NCBI GenBank assembly: GCA_949295905.1
Contig: CASFNA010000006.1
Span: 124,001 to 188,000 of the forward strand
DNA from: an uncultured Prevotellaceae bacterium
GTDB lineage: Bacteria > Bacteroidota > Bacteroidia > Bacteroidales > Bacteroidaceae
Direction of reading: 5' to 3'
Length of the DNA stretch: 64,000 bases
The notes beneath the pieces were generated by a model that was not told the origin of the DNA, did not search any database, and saw nothing but the letters and a program-made list of their open reading frames with translations. The position numbers and the translations under genes were made by a program. Below are positions 52,584-63,800 of the stretch, in pieces (position 1 is the first letter of the stretch; each line of letters begins with the position of its first letter).

Positions 52584-54272
52584 TTACATTCCGCAGAAGA
52601 ACAGCACGATGATTTGTGCCGTGAATATCCTGAGGAACATGCTTAGCGGATAAACCGTGGAGTAGCCAACGGCAGGCGCGTCTTTGGAGCATACGGAGTT
52701 GGCGTATGCCAATGCCGGTGGGTCTGTGTATGTTCCGGCTATCATTCCCATAATGGTGAAATAGTTGAACTTGTATTTCAAGCGTGCGATTATGCCTACT
52801 ATTAAGATAGGTATGACTGTTATCAGGAAGCCTGTGTAGACATATTTAAGTCCGTCGCCCTGCACGATGGTTTCCAAGAAGCCTCCGCCGGCCTTGATGC
52901 CGACGCTGGCAAGGAATAGTACCAGGCCGATTTCGCGCAGCATCATGTTGGCGCTCGTGGTGGTATAGGTTACGAGGTGGACTTTGTATCCGAAGCGTCC
53001 GATGAGTATTGCGATGATAAGCGGGCCGCCGGCGATGCCGAGTTTTATTGGTACGGGTATGCCCGGGCAGGCTATTGGGATGCTGCCGAACAGTATACCG
53101 ACGAATATTCCGATGAATATGGTTGCGATGTTGGGCGCGTTGAGGCGTTTTACGGAGTTGCCGAGCACGCTTGCCATGCGGTTAACCGCGCCTTCCGGTC
53201 CTACTACCATCACGCGGTCACCCACTTGGAGGGAGAGGCTTGAATGAGCGAAGAGGTCCATGCCATGTCGTGTCACCCTTGTAACGTTGACTCCGAAACC
53301 GCGTGAGAAGTGCATCTGCCCGAGCGTCTTGCCGTTGATTGACGGGCGTGTGACGACGATGCGCTTGCTAACCATAGGCTCGTCTTGTGTTTTCCAGTCG
53401 ATTTCCACTTCCGGGCCGATGAAGGCGATGATTGCTTCTGCGTCTTTCTCGGCGCATACTATGAACAGCTTGTCGCCGATGTGGAATATGGTTTTGCCCA
53501 TCGGCGTTATTACGTGCCCGTCGTGCAGCAGGCGAGAGCATACGAAGTCGCGGTTGAGGAACTCGTGCACTTGGGCTATCGTCTTGCCTTCAAGGTAGCC
53601 GTTCTCCACTTTTATGCTCATGAAGTGTGGCTTTACAGCCTCGTTGTCGTTTTCTTCTTCGTCGAGTTTTTCTTCTTCTTTGTCGGCCTTAATGTGGCAG
53701 ATGTAGCGTATTGCTATTGTCGCGCCGATTATTCCGAGCACGCCCAGCGGGTAGGCGCAGGCATAGCCCGAGGCTATCTGCGGCACGTTGCCGTCCTTGA
53801 ACACTGAAACGAGCGCCTCGTTGGCCGCACCGAGACCGGGAGTGTTGGTAACGGCGCCGTACAGCGTGCCTACCATCATAGGCAGGTTCATCGGGTCTGA
53901 CGTGTCGAAGAAGATGTAGTAACAGGCGAACATTACAAGAATGTTCAGCAGGATTACGGTGGTGGACAATGCGTTGAGCGTCACTCCGCCGCGCTTGAAG
54001 CTCTCGAAGAAGCCGGGGCCGACCTGCAAACCTATCATGAATACGAACAGGATGAGTCCGAACTCTTGCAGGAACGAGAGCACGCTCGGCGTGGCCGTGA
54101 AGCCGATATGGCCGGCGGCGATGCCTGCGAACAGCACGAACGTGACACCAAGGGAAATCCCACCGATTTTGATTTTCCCCAAAAATACTCCTACGGCAAT
54201 GACGCTGGCATAAAGCAGCACTATATGCGCTACCGAGTCGGTCGCCGTAAATAAATTTATCAGCCAATCCAT
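52584..54272 (-). CDS. YidE/AspT-family transporter with two TrkA-C domains
   Basis: 562 residues. Five to six hydrophobic segments at each end flank a soluble middle. The duplicated AspT/YidE membrane repeat shows as [20 protein letters not shown] in the first half and [20 protein letters not shown] in the second. The middle (about 215-385) has two TrkA-C/RCK-type domains ([20 protein letters not shown], and [20 protein letters not shown]). Such proteins are aspartate:alanine exchangers or uncharacterised antiporters; the substrate here is unknown. It occupies the position where a carboxyltransferase gene is often found in relatives. Promoter box on the minus strand just upstream. Confidence 0.88.
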   Translation of the reverse strand: MDWLINLFTATDSVAHIVLLYASVIAVGVFLGKIKIGGISLGVTFVLFAGIAAGHIGFTATPSVLSFLQEFGLILFVFMIGLQVGPGFFESFKRGGVTLNALSTTVILLNILVMFACYYIFFDTSDPMNLPMMVGTLYGAVTNTPGLGAANEALVSVFKDGNVPQIASGYACAYPLGVLGIIGATIAIRYICHIKADKEEEKLDEEENDNEAVKPHFMSIKVENGYLEGKTIAQVHEFLNRDFVCSRLLHDGHVITPMGKTIFHIGDKLFIVCAEKDAEAIIAFIGPEVEIDWKTQDEPMVSKRIVVTRPSINGKTLGQMHFSRGFGVNVTRVTRHGMDLFAHSSLSLQVGDRVMVVGPEGAVNRMASVLGNSVKRLNAPNIATIFIGIFVGILFGSIPIACPGIPVPIKLGIAGGPLIIAILIGRFGYKVHLVTYTTTSANMMLREIGLVLFLASVGIKAGGGFLETIVQGDGLKYVYTGFLITVIPILIVGIIARLKYKFNYFTIMGMIAGTYTDPPALAYANSVCSKDAPAVGYSTVYPLSMFLRIFTAQIIVLFFCGM

Positions 54273-54292
54273 AATATTTCTTTAAGATGCTG

Positions 54293-54300
54293 CAAAAGTA
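54293..54300 (-). promoter_or_regulatory. -7 box of the YidE/AspT transporter gene
   Basis: The minus strand reads TACTTTTG, 21 nt upstream of the start codon. Confidence 0.5.
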
Positions 54301-54426
54301 GCTAAATTCTTACTCATTTGGTAATTTTTGTGCAATTATTTTAATGTCTGTACGCCGCTTTTTGCATTTTTCACGGTTAAATATCAAATAGTGCTTCTTT
54401 TTTAAAAGCTTATCGAAAAAATGCCT

Positions 54427-54434
54427 TATCTTTG
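54427..54434 (+). promoter_or_regulatory. -7 box of mutA-mutB
   Basis: TATCTTTG, 262 nt upstream of mutA. The resulting leader would include the whole of mini-array J. No cobalamin riboswitch motif was seen in it. Confidence 0.5.
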
Positions 54435-54474
54435 CATATTGATAGGCCGCTGACTGGCCGCTCTTTGCGTGCTG

Positions 54475-54563
54475 CTTCCCGAAAGGCCGTGGATTGGCTT
54501 GCGAAAGGCCGTCTTTTGGAGCCTCGGATGCCGTCTTTTACAATGCAATATGCCGTCTTTTGC
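54475..54563. repeat. GACGGCC mini-array J (4 units) in the predicted mutA leader
   Basis: Units gaaaggccgtggattgg, gcgaaaggccgtcttttgg, ggatgccgtcttttac and atatgccgtcttttgc, spaced about 6 nt, all in the same GGCCGTC orientation, inside the predicted untranslated leader. No other feature was found in the 423-nt gap. Confidence 0.85.
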
Positions 54564-54695
54564 AAGCGGCTGGAATACAGACGGTTACGTGTGGCGTAAA
54601 ATGTGCGGTGGCGGTGTCGCGGCAGATATGTTTGATTTTGAGTTGACCACTAATATTATTTAGGTATTCACTTATTATTACTTTAAAAGATTGAT

Positions 54696-56558
54696 ATGTC
54701 AAACTGTAAAGAAAAACTCTTCAGCGAGTTCAAAGCGCCTACACGCCAGGAATGGCTTGACAAGATTCAAGTTGACCTGAAGGGCGCGGACTTCAACAAA
54801 CGTTTGGTTTGGCGGACTAACGAAGGATTCGACGTTCCGCCGTTCTACCGCAGGGAAGACGTGTCGGCACTTGACACTCTCAACGCCCTTCCCGGCGAGT
54901 TCCCATACGTGCGAGGCAATAAGAAAGGCTGCAACTGCTGGTATGTGCGCCAGGACATTGTTGCCGACGACGCCAAGGCTGCCAACGCCAAAGCGCGCGA
55001 CATCATAGGCAGAGGCGTCGATTCGGTCGGCTTCAAGTTCCCGGGCGATTGTGTCAGCGCTGATTTCTTGGAAGCCCTGCTCGACGGAATCGATTGTGAA
55101 GCTGTTGAGCTGAATTTCAACACCTGCAAGCGTCACACACTTGAGCTCGCCCGGCTGCTTGCCGCTTATTTCGACAAGAAAGGCTGCGACAAGGCCAAGG
55201 TCGCCGGCTCTCTTGACTGGGACCCGATGGAGAAAATCGTGATGAAAGGTCACGATACAACCCCCATACTCGTGTTGGCTCCGCAGATTGTTGACGCTTT
55301 GAAGGATTATCCGCGCTTCCGCTGCATATCAGTAAACGCCGTTGCGCTCAACAATGCCGGCGCTTATATCGTGCAGGAACTCGGATATGCAATGGCATGG
55401 GGCAACGAATACCTCAACATGCTTGTGGAAGCAGGTGTGGACGTTGACCTTGCGGCAAGCAAGCTGACATTCAACATGGGCATTTCCGAAAACTTTTTCA
55501 TGGAGATTGCCAAGTTCCGCGCGGCGCGTCTGCTTTGGGCTGAAATCGTAAAGCAGTACGACCCGAAGTCGGACGCCTCATGCAAGATGTGTGTCAACGC
55601 CGTTACGTCAAAGTATAACATGACCATTTTTGACAGTTATGTCAACCTTTTAAGGTCGCAGACCGAGTCGATGAGCGCAGCCCTTGCCGGTGTTCACTCA
55701 ATCGTCGTAACGCCGTTCGATGCCGCTTACGAGACGCCTAACGACTTTTCGGAGCGTCTTGCGCGCAACCAGCAGTTGCTCCTTAAGGAGGAAAGCCATT
55801 TCGACAAGGTGGTAGACCCTGCCGCAGGCAGTTACTTTGTGGAAGAACTCACCACGTCGCTTGCCAACGAGGGCTGGAAGATATTTCTTAAAGTGGAGTC
55901 GGAAGGTGGTTTCCTCGAGGCTTCCAAGAAAGGCGTTGTGCAGGACGACATCAACGCTACGAATGCAAAGCGCCATGAGGCGGCCGCAAAGCGCAAGGAA
56001 TTCATCCTCGGAACAAACCAGTTCCCTAACTTTACGGAGAAGTCGGACGGCAAGCGTCCGCTTGGATGCACATGCTCGTGCGGAGGCGGACACAAGCACG
56101 AGGCTGCCTTCAAGGCCATCGAAACGACGCGTCTTGCCGCCGATTATGAAGACTTGCGCATGAAGGTGGAAGAAAGCGGAAAGGTGCCGGTTGCATTCAT
56201 GCTCACCATAGGCAATCTTGCCATGCGCCAGGCGCGCGCCCAGTTCAGCTGCAACTTCCTTGCCTGCGCGGGCTACAAGGTAGTTGACAACCTTGGGTTC
56301 AAGACCGTCGAGGAAGGTGTTGACGCGGCCCTGAAGGCCGGTGCCGACATTGTTGTGCTGTGCTCAAGCGACGACGAGTATGCCGAATATGCCGTTCCGG
56401 CGTTCAAGTATCTTGACGGACGCGCTATGTTCGTCGTTGCCGGAGCGCCTGCCTGCATGGAAGACCTTAAGGCCGCAGGCATAGAGAACTTTATCCATGT
56501 GCGCTGCAACGTGCTTGAGACATTGAAAGAGTATAACGCTAAATTGGGAATAAAATGA
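54696..56558 (+). CDS. mutA: Methylmalonyl-CoA mutase small subunit
   Basis: 620 residues. With the large subunit it interconverts succinyl-CoA and methylmalonyl-CoA in propionate formation. The TIM-barrel part (about 1-460) has [35 protein letters not shown] and [16 protein letters not shown], and the C-terminal cobalamin-like domain ([20 protein letters not shown], then [18 protein letters not shown]) lacks the DxHxxG cobalamin motif, as expected for the non-catalytic small subunit. It is preceded by a long leader containing mini-array J and overlaps mutB by four bases (ATGA). Confidence 0.95.
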   Translation: MSNCKEKLFSEFKAPTRQEWLDKIQVDLKGADFNKRLVWRTNEGFDVPPFYRREDVSALDTLNALPGEFPYVRGNKKGCNCWYVRQDIVADDAKAANAKARDIIGRGVDSVGFKFPGDCVSADFLEALLDGIDCEAVELNFNTCKRHTLELARLLAAYFDKKGCDKAKVAGSLDWDPMEKIVMKGHDTTPILVLAPQIVDALKDYPRFRCISVNAVALNNAGAYIVQELGYAMAWGNEYLNMLVEAGVDVDLAASKLTFNMGISENFFMEIAKFRAARLLWAEIVKQYDPKSDASCKMCVNAVTSKYNMTIFDSYVNLLRSQTESMSAALAGVHSIVVTPFDAAYETPNDFSERLARNQQLLLKEESHFDKVVDPAAGSYFVEELTTSLANEGWKIFLKVESEGGFLEASKKGVVQDDINATNAKRHEAAAKRKEFILGTNQFPNFTEKSDGKRPLGCTCSCGGGHKHEAAFKAIETTRLAADYEDLRMKVEESGKVPVAFMLTIGNLAMRQARAQFSCNFLACAGYKVVDNLGFKTVEEGVDAALKAGADIVVLCSSDDEYAEYAVPAFKYLDGRAMFVVAGAPACMEDLKAAGIENFIHVRCNVLETLKEYNAKLGIK

Positions 56559-58699
56559 GAAAGAATTTCAACGATGTCAACATATTTTCTGGCATAAAGG
56601 CGGCTGACGGCGCACAGTGGCAGAAAGACAACAACATAGCTCCAGACTGGAAGACGCCGGAGCACATAATGGTTAAGCCTGCATACACGAAGGAAGACCT
56701 CGAAGGCATGGAACACCTGGACTATACGGCAGGCCTTCCGCCGTTCCTGCGCGGCCCGTACAGCATGATGTATCCGTTCCGTCCGTGGACCATACGCCAG
56801 TATGCCGGCTTCTCTACGGCAGAGGAGAGCAATGCGTTCTACCGCCGTAACCTTGCCAGCGGACAAAAGGGCTTGTCGGTAGCGTTCGACCTTCCGACTC
56901 ACCGCGGATATGACCCTGACAACGCACGTGTAATCGGCGACGTGGGCAAGGCTGGTGTTTCGATATGCTCGGTAGAGAACATGAAGGTGCTGTTCAACGG
57001 CATTCCGTTGAACAAGATGTCAGTATCAATGACGATGAACGGCGCGGTGCTGCCTATCATGGCGTTCTACATCGTGGCAGGACTCGAGCAGGGAGCAAAG
57101 CTTGAGGAGATGGCCGGTACCATACAGAACGACATCTTAAAGGAGTTCATGGTGCGTAACACCTATATATATCCGCCCGCATTCTCGATGAGGATAATCA
57201 GCGACATCTTCGCTTACACATCCAAGTTCATGCCGAAGTTCAATTCTATCTCCATCTCAGGTTACCACATGCAGGAGGCCGGAGCAACGGCGGACATCGA
57301 GTTGGCCTACACCATAGCCGACGGACTGGAGTATGTGCGTGCCGGAGTTAATGCAGGAATAGACATAGACGCGTTCGCTCCGCGCCTGTCGTTCTTCTGG
57401 GGCATATCTATGAACCACTTTATGGAGGTGGCCAAGATGCGTGCCGCACGTATGCTTTGGGCTAAGGTCATAGAGCAGTTCCACCCGAAGAATCCGAAGT
57501 CGCTCATGCTGCGTACCCACTCGCAGACATCCGGCTGGTCGCTTACAGAGCAAGACCCGTTCAACAACGTGGGACGTACCTGTATAGAGGCCATGACCGC
57601 TGCTCTCGGCCACACGCAGAGCTTGCACACCAACGCGCTCGACGAGGCCATCGCGCTGCCTACCGACTTCTCTGCACGCATCGCGCGCAACACCCAGATT
57701 TACATACAGAACGAGACGAAGATATGCAAGCATATCGACCCGTGGGCCGGTTCGTATTACGTTGAGAGCCTTACCAACGAACTGGCGCACAAGGCTTGGG
57801 AGCATATTCAGGAGATAGAGAAGCTTGGCGGAATGGCCAAGGCTATCGAGACGGGTGTGCCCAAGATGCGCATCGAGGAGGCTGCGGCTCGTACCCAGGC
57901 CCGCATCGACAGCGGGGCGCAGACAATCGTCGGTACCAACAAGTACCGTCTCGACCATGAAGACCCCATCGACATCCTCGAGGTTGACAACTCGGCCGTG
58001 CGCAAGGAGCAGGAGGAAGGTCTTGCCAAGCTGCGTGCTTCGCGCGACAATGCGAAGGTGCAGCAGACCCTTGACGCCCTTACCGAATGTGTACGCACAG
58101 GAGAGGGCAACCTTCTCGAGCTTGCCGTAGAGTGTGCAAAGGCACGTTGTACTCTCGGCGAAATCAGTGATGCCTGCGAAAAGGTAGTAGGCCGTTATAA
58201 AGCAGTAATAAGGACAATATCAGGCGTGTATTCATCAGAGAGCAAGAACGATGCAGACTACAAGAAGGCCTGCGAGTTGACAGAAGAGTTCGCAAAGAAG
58301 GAAGGCCGTCGTCCGCGTATATTCATCGCAAAGATGGGTCAGGACGGACACGACCGTGGTGCTAAAGTTGTTGCTACGGGTTATGCCGACTGTGGTTTCG
58401 ACGTTGACATGGGACCGCTGTTCCAGACTCCTGCCGAAGCGGCGCGCGAGGCTGTGGAGAATGATGTCCACATTGTAGGTGCAAGCTCGCTTGCCGCCGG
58501 ACATAAGACGCTTATACCGCAGCTTATAGACGAACTGAAGAAGCTTGGCCGTGAGGATATCATGGTCATTGCCGGAGGAGTAATCCCTGCGCAGGATTAC
58601 GACTTCCTCTATAAGGCTGGTGTAGCCGCCATATTCGGCCCGGGTACGTCTGTAGCCAAGGCTGCTTGTGAGATGATGAACATCTTGCTTGACAAGTGA
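56555..58699 (+). CDS. mutB: Methylmalonyl-CoA mutase large (catalytic) subunit
   Basis: 714 residues, full length. The catalytic TIM barrel has [40 protein letters not shown] and [20 protein letters not shown]. The C-terminal cobalamin-binding domain (about 580-714) has [18 protein letters not shown] with the DxHxxG motif (about 597-602) and [19 protein letters not shown]. It uses adenosylcobalamin. It is translationally coupled to mutA by the ATGA overlap. Together with the sodium-pump genes at 49.7-52.4 kb it supports a succinate-to-propionate route. A terminator follows at 58740. Confidence 0.97.
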   Translation: MRKNFNDVNIFSGIKAADGAQWQKDNNIAPDWKTPEHIMVKPAYTKEDLEGMEHLDYTAGLPPFLRGPYSMMYPFRPWTIRQYAGFSTAEESNAFYRRNLASGQKGLSVAFDLPTHRGYDPDNARVIGDVGKAGVSICSVENMKVLFNGIPLNKMSVSMTMNGAVLPIMAFYIVAGLEQGAKLEEMAGTIQNDILKEFMVRNTYIYPPAFSMRIISDIFAYTSKFMPKFNSISISGYHMQEAGATADIELAYTIADGLEYVRAGVNAGIDIDAFAPRLSFFWGISMNHFMEVAKMRAARMLWAKVIEQFHPKNPKSLMLRTHSQTSGWSLTEQDPFNNVGRTCIEAMTAALGHTQSLHTNALDEAIALPTDFSARIARNTQIYIQNETKICKHIDPWAGSYYVESLTNELAHKAWEHIQEIEKLGGMAKAIETGVPKMRIEEAAARTQARIDSGAQTIVGTNKYRLDHEDPIDILEVDNSAVRKEQEEGLAKLRASRDNAKVQQTLDALTECVRTGEGNLLELAVECAKARCTLGEISDACEKVVGRYKAVIRTISGVYSSESKNDADYKKACELTEEFAKKEGRRPRIFIAKMGQDGHDRGAKVVATGYADCGFDVDMGPLFQTPAEAAREAVENDVHIVGASSLAAGHKTLIPQLIDELKKLGREDIMVIAGGVIPAQDYDFLYKAGVAAIFGPGTSVAKAACEMMNILLDK

Positions 58700-58739
58700 T
58701 GAGTTGGTTATTACGCTGTAATTTATAGCGTTTTTATGT

Positions 58740-58768
58740 AAGGGCAGTCCCACTAAGGGGCTGCCTTT
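58740..58768 (+). terminator. Terminator of mutA-mutB
   Basis: Stem AAGGGCAGTCCC / GGGGCTGCCTTT with a short loop and a TTTTT tract (two wobble pairs). Confidence 0.75.
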
Positions 58769-58968
58769 TTATGTTTTACGGTGTTCGTTTGCGCTTTTTG
58801 TCCGTATCCGGTGTGTTTGAGGATGGGCTGTTTGCATATGTCCGTACTGTGCCGCTTTGCCTGGTGCTCTCCTTGTGTGTTTTGCTGTAATGTGCTGTGT
58901 TTCAGGATTTTATACATGTCATTTGCACGGATGTGTCATGTCGGTGCGAGCAGTGTTGTTGAGGGTTC

Positions 58969-59054
58969 TGCAATATGCCGTCAAATGCAATGTGAAACGC
59001 GGCCTTTTGCCTTGCAAAACATGGTCTTCCGCAACATGAAAGGCCATGTTTTGC
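58969..59054. repeat. GACGGCC mini-array K (4 units)
   Basis: Units gcaatatgccgtcaaatg, tgtgaaacgcggccttttg, cttgcaaaacatggtcttcc and caacatgaaaggccatgttt. It is in a 510-nt gap; no other gene was supported between mutB and the glycogen synthase promoter. Confidence 0.8.
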
Positions 59055-59153
59055 AAAGCCGTATATTTTTGCCATGAAAACAGTTTTCCGTCAATTTTTT
59101 GTTTGCATAAGTCAAGAATGGCCATGTTTTTTTGAAAAATTGCCTTGTGATGA

Positions 59154-59185
59154 TTGGCGGCTGTGTAAAAAATTTTGTACCTTTG
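59154..59185 (+). promoter_or_regulatory. Promoter of the glycogen synthase gene
   Basis: TTGG (59154-59157), 20 nt, then TACCTTTG (59178-59185), 25 nt upstream of the start codon. Confidence 0.65.
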
Positions 59186-59209
59186 CAGCCGTGTTATAAG
59201 AAGTAGTAA

Positions 59210-60883
59210 ATGACAAACGGATTATTGGTTCCCGACTATATATTCGAATCGAGTTGGGAGGTATGTAACAAAGTTGGTGGAATATATACCGTGCTTTCTA
59301 CGCGCGCGAAGACTTTGCAAGACGCATTTAAGGATAAAATAATATTCATCGGTCCTGATTTGGGCGATGCCAACAGCCTTTATTTCGAGGAAGACGGTGA
59401 GCTGTTGAAGGATTGGAAAGTGCAGGCGCAGGCCGAAGGGCTTGCCGTAAGGCTTGGCCGTTGGAGCGTTCCTGGAGAGCCTATAGCAGTATTGGTTGAC
59501 TTCAGCCAATATTATAAGGATAAAAACGAAATCTACACATGGCTTTGGGAGCATTATGGCGTTGACAGTCTCCATGCTTATGGCGACTATGACGAGGCCT
59601 CGATGTTTTCTTACGGTGCCGCAAAGGTGGTGGAAAGCTTCTACAAATTCTATCTTGACGACACAACGAAGGTGGTGTACCACGGCAACGAGTGGATGAC
59701 GGGGCTTGGACTGCTCTACCTTAATGCCAAGTTGCCGCAGGTAGCAACATTGTTTACAACACATGCTACAAGCATAGGCCGCAGCATCGCGGGCAACAAC
59801 AAGCCGCTGTATGACTATCTTTTCGCGTACAACGGCGACCAGATGGCCGGCGAGCTGAACATGCAAAGCAAGCATTCCATTGAGAAGCAGACGGCCAAGT
59901 ATGCCGATTGCTTCACTACGGTGAGCGAGATTACCGCCAATGAATGCAAGGAACTTTTGGACAAGCCGGTGGATTTCGTGCTGCCCAACGGTTTTGAAAA
60001 TGATTTTGTGCCCAAGGGCGCGCAGTTTACACGCAAGCGCAAAGCGGCACGCAAGCGCATTTTTGAGGTGGCAAATGCCTTGCTCGGTGTCGAACTGGAC
60101 GACGAAAACACGCTGGTTGTCTCGACGAGCGGACGCTACGAGTTCAGGAACAAGGGTGTTGACGTGTACATAGAGGCCATGAACCGCCTGCAACGCGACA
60201 GCCGCCTCGGCAAGAAGGTTCTTGCTTTTATCGAAGTGCCTGGATGGGTCGGAGAGCCGCGCCAGGACCTTATAGACCGCATAAAGGCCGGCGGAAAGTA
60301 CGACACGCCGTTGCATGTGCCCATGATAACTCACTGGCTGCACAACATGAGCCATGACAATGTGCTTGACATGATGAAATACCTTGACATGCAAAACCGC
60401 AAGGATGACAATGTCAAGCTCGTATTCCTGCCGTGTTATCTTAATGGCGACGACGGCATATTTAACATGAAGTATTATGACCTTGTACTCGGCAACGACC
60501 TTTGCATATACCCGTCTTATTACGAGCCGTGGGGTTATACGCCGCTTGAAGCCATAGCGTTCAAGGTGCCCTGCATCACTTCAGACCTTGCAGGCTTCGG
60601 TTTGTGGGTGAATTCCGAAATTGGACGCTACGGCGAAATCACCGACGGAGTGAAAGTCATCCACCGCACGGACTATAATTATTCGGAAGTGGCAGACAAG
60701 ATAAAGGATACTGTTGCGGAGTTCTCCAACTTTTCAGATGCCGACGTCAAGAAGTCGCGCGGCAATGCCGAAAAGCTTTCAAAAAAGGCTCTTTGGAGCA
60801 ATTTCATCAAATATTATTACCGTGCATATGACTTTGCGCTGAGGAAGGCAGGGGAAAGGATGTCGAGCATCGCGGAATGTTGA
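59210..60883 (+). CDS. Glycogen synthase of the eukaryotic (GT3) type
   Basis: 557 residues. The N-terminus (IFESSWEVCNKVGGIYTVLS) and the C-terminal motif YPSYYEPWGYTPLEA (about 430-445) match the eukaryotic GYS/GT3 family rather than the bacterial GT5 GlgA. Other signatures are YHGNEWMTGLGLLYLNAKLP, FTTHATSIGRSIAGNN and KADCFTTVSEITANECKELL-like spacing near 235. It elongates alpha-1,4-glucan using a sugar nucleotide. Bacteroidetes commonly carry this form. It is followed by glucan phosphorylase after 65 nt, so synthesis and breakdown genes sit in one likely operon. Confidence 0.92.
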   Translation: MTNGLLVPDYIFESSWEVCNKVGGIYTVLSTRAKTLQDAFKDKIIFIGPDLGDANSLYFEEDGELLKDWKVQAQAEGLAVRLGRWSVPGEPIAVLVDFSQYYKDKNEIYTWLWEHYGVDSLHAYGDYDEASMFSYGAAKVVESFYKFYLDDTTKVVYHGNEWMTGLGLLYLNAKLPQVATLFTTHATSIGRSIAGNNKPLYDYLFAYNGDQMAGELNMQSKHSIEKQTAKYADCFTTVSEITANECKELLDKPVDFVLPNGFENDFVPKGAQFTRKRKAARKRIFEVANALLGVELDDENTLVVSTSGRYEFRNKGVDVYIEAMNRLQRDSRLGKKVLAFIEVPGWVGEPRQDLIDRIKAGGKYDTPLHVPMITHWLHNMSHDNVLDMMKYLDMQNRKDDNVKLVFLPCYLNGDDGIFNMKYYDLVLGNDLCIYPSYYEPWGYTPLEAIAFKVPCITSDLAGFGLWVNSEIGRYGEITDGVKVIHRTDYNYSEVADKIKDTVAEFSNFSDADVKKSRGNAEKLSKKALWSNFIKYYYRAYDFALRKAGERMSSIAEC

Positions 60884-60948
60884 CGGTATGTCGATAGGGA
60901 AACGTCTACTTAATGACTTTTAGAACAAACACAGAACATTATAAGTTT

Positions 60949-63504
60949 ATGAAGATTAAAGCTGATTATGTCAACGCTCCTCAATGGAGGGAGGTGACGG
61001 TTAAATCAAGATTGCCTGAACAACTGAAATGTTTGGACGAGCTTGCTCACAACTTGTGGTGGGCTTGGAACTATGAAGCAAGGGACTTGTGGAGAAGCCT
61101 TGACGAAGAATTGTATGAAGAGGTGGGCCACAGCCCCGTCCTGCTGCTTGAGCGTCTGAGCTATGACCGCAAGGAAGAGATTGTACGCGACAAGGCCATA
61201 ATGAAAAAGGTGAAGGACGTGTATTCGCAGTTCCGTAAATACATGGACGTAAAACCTGACAAGAAGCGCCCGTCGGTAGCTTACTTCAGCATGGAGTACG
61301 GCATCAACCAGGTGCTCAAGATATATTCGGGCGGTCTCGGCATGCTTGCCGGAGACTATCTGAAAGAAGCGTCGGACAGCAATGTGGACATGTGTGGCGT
61401 AGGCTTCCTTTACCGCTACGGCTACTTCAAGCAGTCGCTTAGCATGGACGGCCAGCAGATAGCCAACTACGAGGCGCAGAACTTCAACTCTCTGCCCATA
61501 GAACGCCAGCTTGACGCCGACGGCAATCCTTTGGTCGTGGACGTGCCTTATATGAATTATCTTGTACATGCGTATGTATGGCGCGTCAACGTAGGACGCA
61601 TAAAGCTGTATCTGCTCGATACGGACAACGAGATGAACTCCGACTTCGACAAGCCTATAACTCACTCTCTTTACGGTGGCGACTGGGAAAACCGTTTGAA
61701 GCAGGAGATATTGCTTGGCATCGGAGGTATCCTCACTTTGAAGAAGCTCGGAATAAAGAAGGACGTTTACCATTGCAACGAGGGACATGCGGCCCTTTGC
61801 AACTTGCAACGTCTCTGCGACTATGTTCAGGGCGGACTTACATTCAACCAGGCTCTTGAGCTTGTACGCGCGTCATCGCTTTATACAGTACATACGCCGG
61901 TACCTGCCGGGCATGACTATTTCGACGAAGGCCTTTTCGGCAAATACATGGGAGGTTACCCCTCAATCCTCGGCATCAGCTGGGACGAGTTCATCGGCAT
62001 GGGACGCACCAATCCCGACGACCATAGCGAGAAGTTCTGCATGTCTACGTTTGCCTGCAACACTTGCCAGGAGGTCAACGGAGTGAGCAAGCTGCACGGA
62101 TGGGTAAGCCAAAAGATGTTCTCTGGTATATGGAACGGATATTATCCGGAAGAGAACCATGTGGGCTATGTCACCAACGGTGTGCACTTCCCGACATGGG
62201 CGGCGACCGAGTGGCGCAAACTTTACGCCCAGCATTTTGACAGCTCGTTCATGTCAGACCAAAGCAACGAGAGCATCTGGCACGCTATTTACAACGTACC
62301 GGACGATGTCATTTGGGACACACGTATGGCATTGAAGAAGAAACTGACCGATTATATACGTGACAAGTTCCGTGAGACGTGGTTGAAGAACCAAGGCGAC
62401 CCTGCGCGCGTTGTTTCGTTGCTGGAGAAGATTAATCCCAACGCCTTGATGATAGGCTTCTGCCGCCGCTTCGCCACATACAAGCGTGCCCACCTGCTGT
62501 TTACAGACCTTGACCGTCTGGCCAAGATTGTGAACAACCCTGAGCATCCGGTGCAGTTCCTCTTCGCAGGAAAGGCGCACCCGGCCGACGGCGCAGGCCA
62601 GGGACTTATCAAGAAGATATTTGAGATAAGCCAGCGTCCCGAGTTCCTTGGCAAGATTATCTTCCTTGAGGATTATGACATGCAGCTTGCACGCCGCCTT
62701 GTTTCGGGTGTCGATATTTGGATGAACACCCCGACGCGTCCTCTCGAGGCATCGGGTACATCGGGCGAGAAGGCCGAGATGAACGGTGTTGTCAATCTGT
62801 CAGTGCTTGACGGATGGTGGCTCGAGGGCTATCGTGAAGGAGCCGGATGGGCGTTGACCGAGAAGCGTACATACAAGAACCAAGGCTACCAGGACCAGCT
62901 TGACGCTGCCACGATATATGGTCTTCTCGAGAACGAAATCATACCTTTATACTACAACAAGAACGAGAAAGGGTATAGCGAAGGCTGGATTAAGGTAATC
63001 AAGAATTCTATCGCGACGATAGCTCCGCACTATACGATGAAGCGCCAGCTTGACGACTATTACAGCAAGTTCTACACTAAGGAAGCTGCACGCTTCAAGA
63101 AACTTTCGGCAAACGACAACCGCCTTGCCAAGGACATTGCGCAGTGGAAGGAGACTGTTGCCGAGCGTTGGGATTCGATAGCTGTCGTTTCCAAGGAGTC
63201 TACGCTGCCTACTACAGGCATGGAGACCGGTGTGGAATACAAGATTAAGTTCGTGATAGACGAGCAGGGACTGAACGATGCCATAGGACTTGAGTTTGTT
63301 TCTGTTACTACAGACAAGAATGGAGAGGAGCGTATATCCAACGTGTTCCCGTTCAAGCTTGTAGGGCGTGAAGGCAATCTTTATACGTTTGAGGCTACGG
63401 TAGAGGCTTCGGCTGCCGGAACTTACAAGACCGGTGTCAGGATGTATCCAAAGAACGAGAACCTGCCACATCGTCAGGACTTCTGTTATGTGAAGTGGCT
63501 TTAA
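60949..63504 (+). CDS. glgP: Alpha-glucan (glycogen) phosphorylase
   Basis: 851 residues from ATG 60949 ([20 protein letters not shown]); an upstream in-frame ATG (60913) is less likely. An N-terminal DUF3417-type domain ([20 protein letters not shown]) leads to the GT35 core: [20 protein letters not shown]-like opening, [35 protein letters not shown] and [20 protein letters not shown] (PLP-lysine region, about 605-625). It releases glucose 1-phosphate from glycogen. The C-terminal 150 residues ([20 protein letters not shown]) form an extra beta-domain. It is downstream of glycogen synthase and ends in a strong terminator. Confidence 0.94.
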   Translation: MKIKADYVNAPQWREVTVKSRLPEQLKCLDELAHNLWWAWNYEARDLWRSLDEELYEEVGHSPVLLLERLSYDRKEEIVRDKAIMKKVKDVYSQFRKYMDVKPDKKRPSVAYFSMEYGINQVLKIYSGGLGMLAGDYLKEASDSNVDMCGVGFLYRYGYFKQSLSMDGQQIANYEAQNFNSLPIERQLDADGNPLVVDVPYMNYLVHAYVWRVNVGRIKLYLLDTDNEMNSDFDKPITHSLYGGDWENRLKQEILLGIGGILTLKKLGIKKDVYHCNEGHAALCNLQRLCDYVQGGLTFNQALELVRASSLYTVHTPVPAGHDYFDEGLFGKYMGGYPSILGISWDEFIGMGRTNPDDHSEKFCMSTFACNTCQEVNGVSKLHGWVSQKMFSGIWNGYYPEENHVGYVTNGVHFPTWAATEWRKLYAQHFDSSFMSDQSNESIWHAIYNVPDDVIWDTRMALKKKLTDYIRDKFRETWLKNQGDPARVVSLLEKINPNALMIGFCRRFATYKRAHLLFTDLDRLAKIVNNPEHPVQFLFAGKAHPADGAGQGLIKKIFEISQRPEFLGKIIFLEDYDMQLARRLVSGVDIWMNTPTRPLEASGTSGEKAEMNGVVNLSVLDGWWLEGYREGAGWALTEKRTYKNQGYQDQLDAATIYGLLENEIIPLYYNKNEKGYSEGWIKVIKNSIATIAPHYTMKRQLDDYYSKFYTKEAARFKKLSANDNRLAKDIAQWKETVAERWDSIAVVSKESTLPTTGMETGVEYKIKFVIDEQGLNDAIGLEFVSVTTDKNGEERISNVFPFKLVGREGNLYTFEATVEASAAGTYKTGVRMYPKNENLPHRQDFCYVKWL

Positions 63505-63531
63505 TCACAAGCGACTGGCATATCGCTTATT

Positions 63532-63568
63532 GGCGGCACAAGGTTTTTTGACCTTGTGCCGCCTTTTT
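63532..63568 (+). terminator. Terminator of the glycogen operon
   Basis: A 13-bp perfect stem GGCGGCACAAGGT / ACCTTGTGCCGCC (63532-63544, 63551-63563), 6-nt loop, then TTTTT. Confidence 0.92.
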
Positions 63569-63589
63569 ATTTTGCTTGAATCAGGCGGA

Positions 63590-63677
63590 TTTGCAAAATA
63601 CGGCCTTTCAGACAGTAAAAGGCCGTGTTTTGAAGTGTGAAAGACGGCCTTTTGCAAGCCCAAAGGCCGTATTTTAT
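63590..63677. repeat. GACGGCC mini-array L (4 units)
   Basis: Units atttgcaaaatacggccttt, cagtaaaaggccgtgttttg, gtgtgaaagacggccttttg and agcccaaaggccgtatttta. It lies between the glycogen-operon terminator and the paaK promoter. Confidence 0.85.
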
Positions 63678-63730
63678 AATGTCGGATGATTTCTTGCCAG
63701 GCCAATCCGGTTACGTTATATAGCAATTAA

Positions 63731-63762
63731 TTTGGTGATGTCGGAATAAAAGTGTAATATTG
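63731..63762 (+). promoter_or_regulatory. Promoter of the phenylacetate-CoA ligase gene
   Basis: TTTG (63731-63734), exactly 20 nt, then TAATATTG (63755-63762), one base off the TAnnTTTG consensus. Confidence 0.6.
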
Positions 63763-63800
63763 CAAGCTGAAAAGGCATAGACAAAAAGAAATGACAGTAT

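Noticed and set aside
54435-54695. Cobalamin riboswitch upstream of mutA-mutB
   Set aside because: Expected in some B12-dependent operons, but no B12-box-like sequence or suitable conserved core was visible; the leader is filled by mini-array J.
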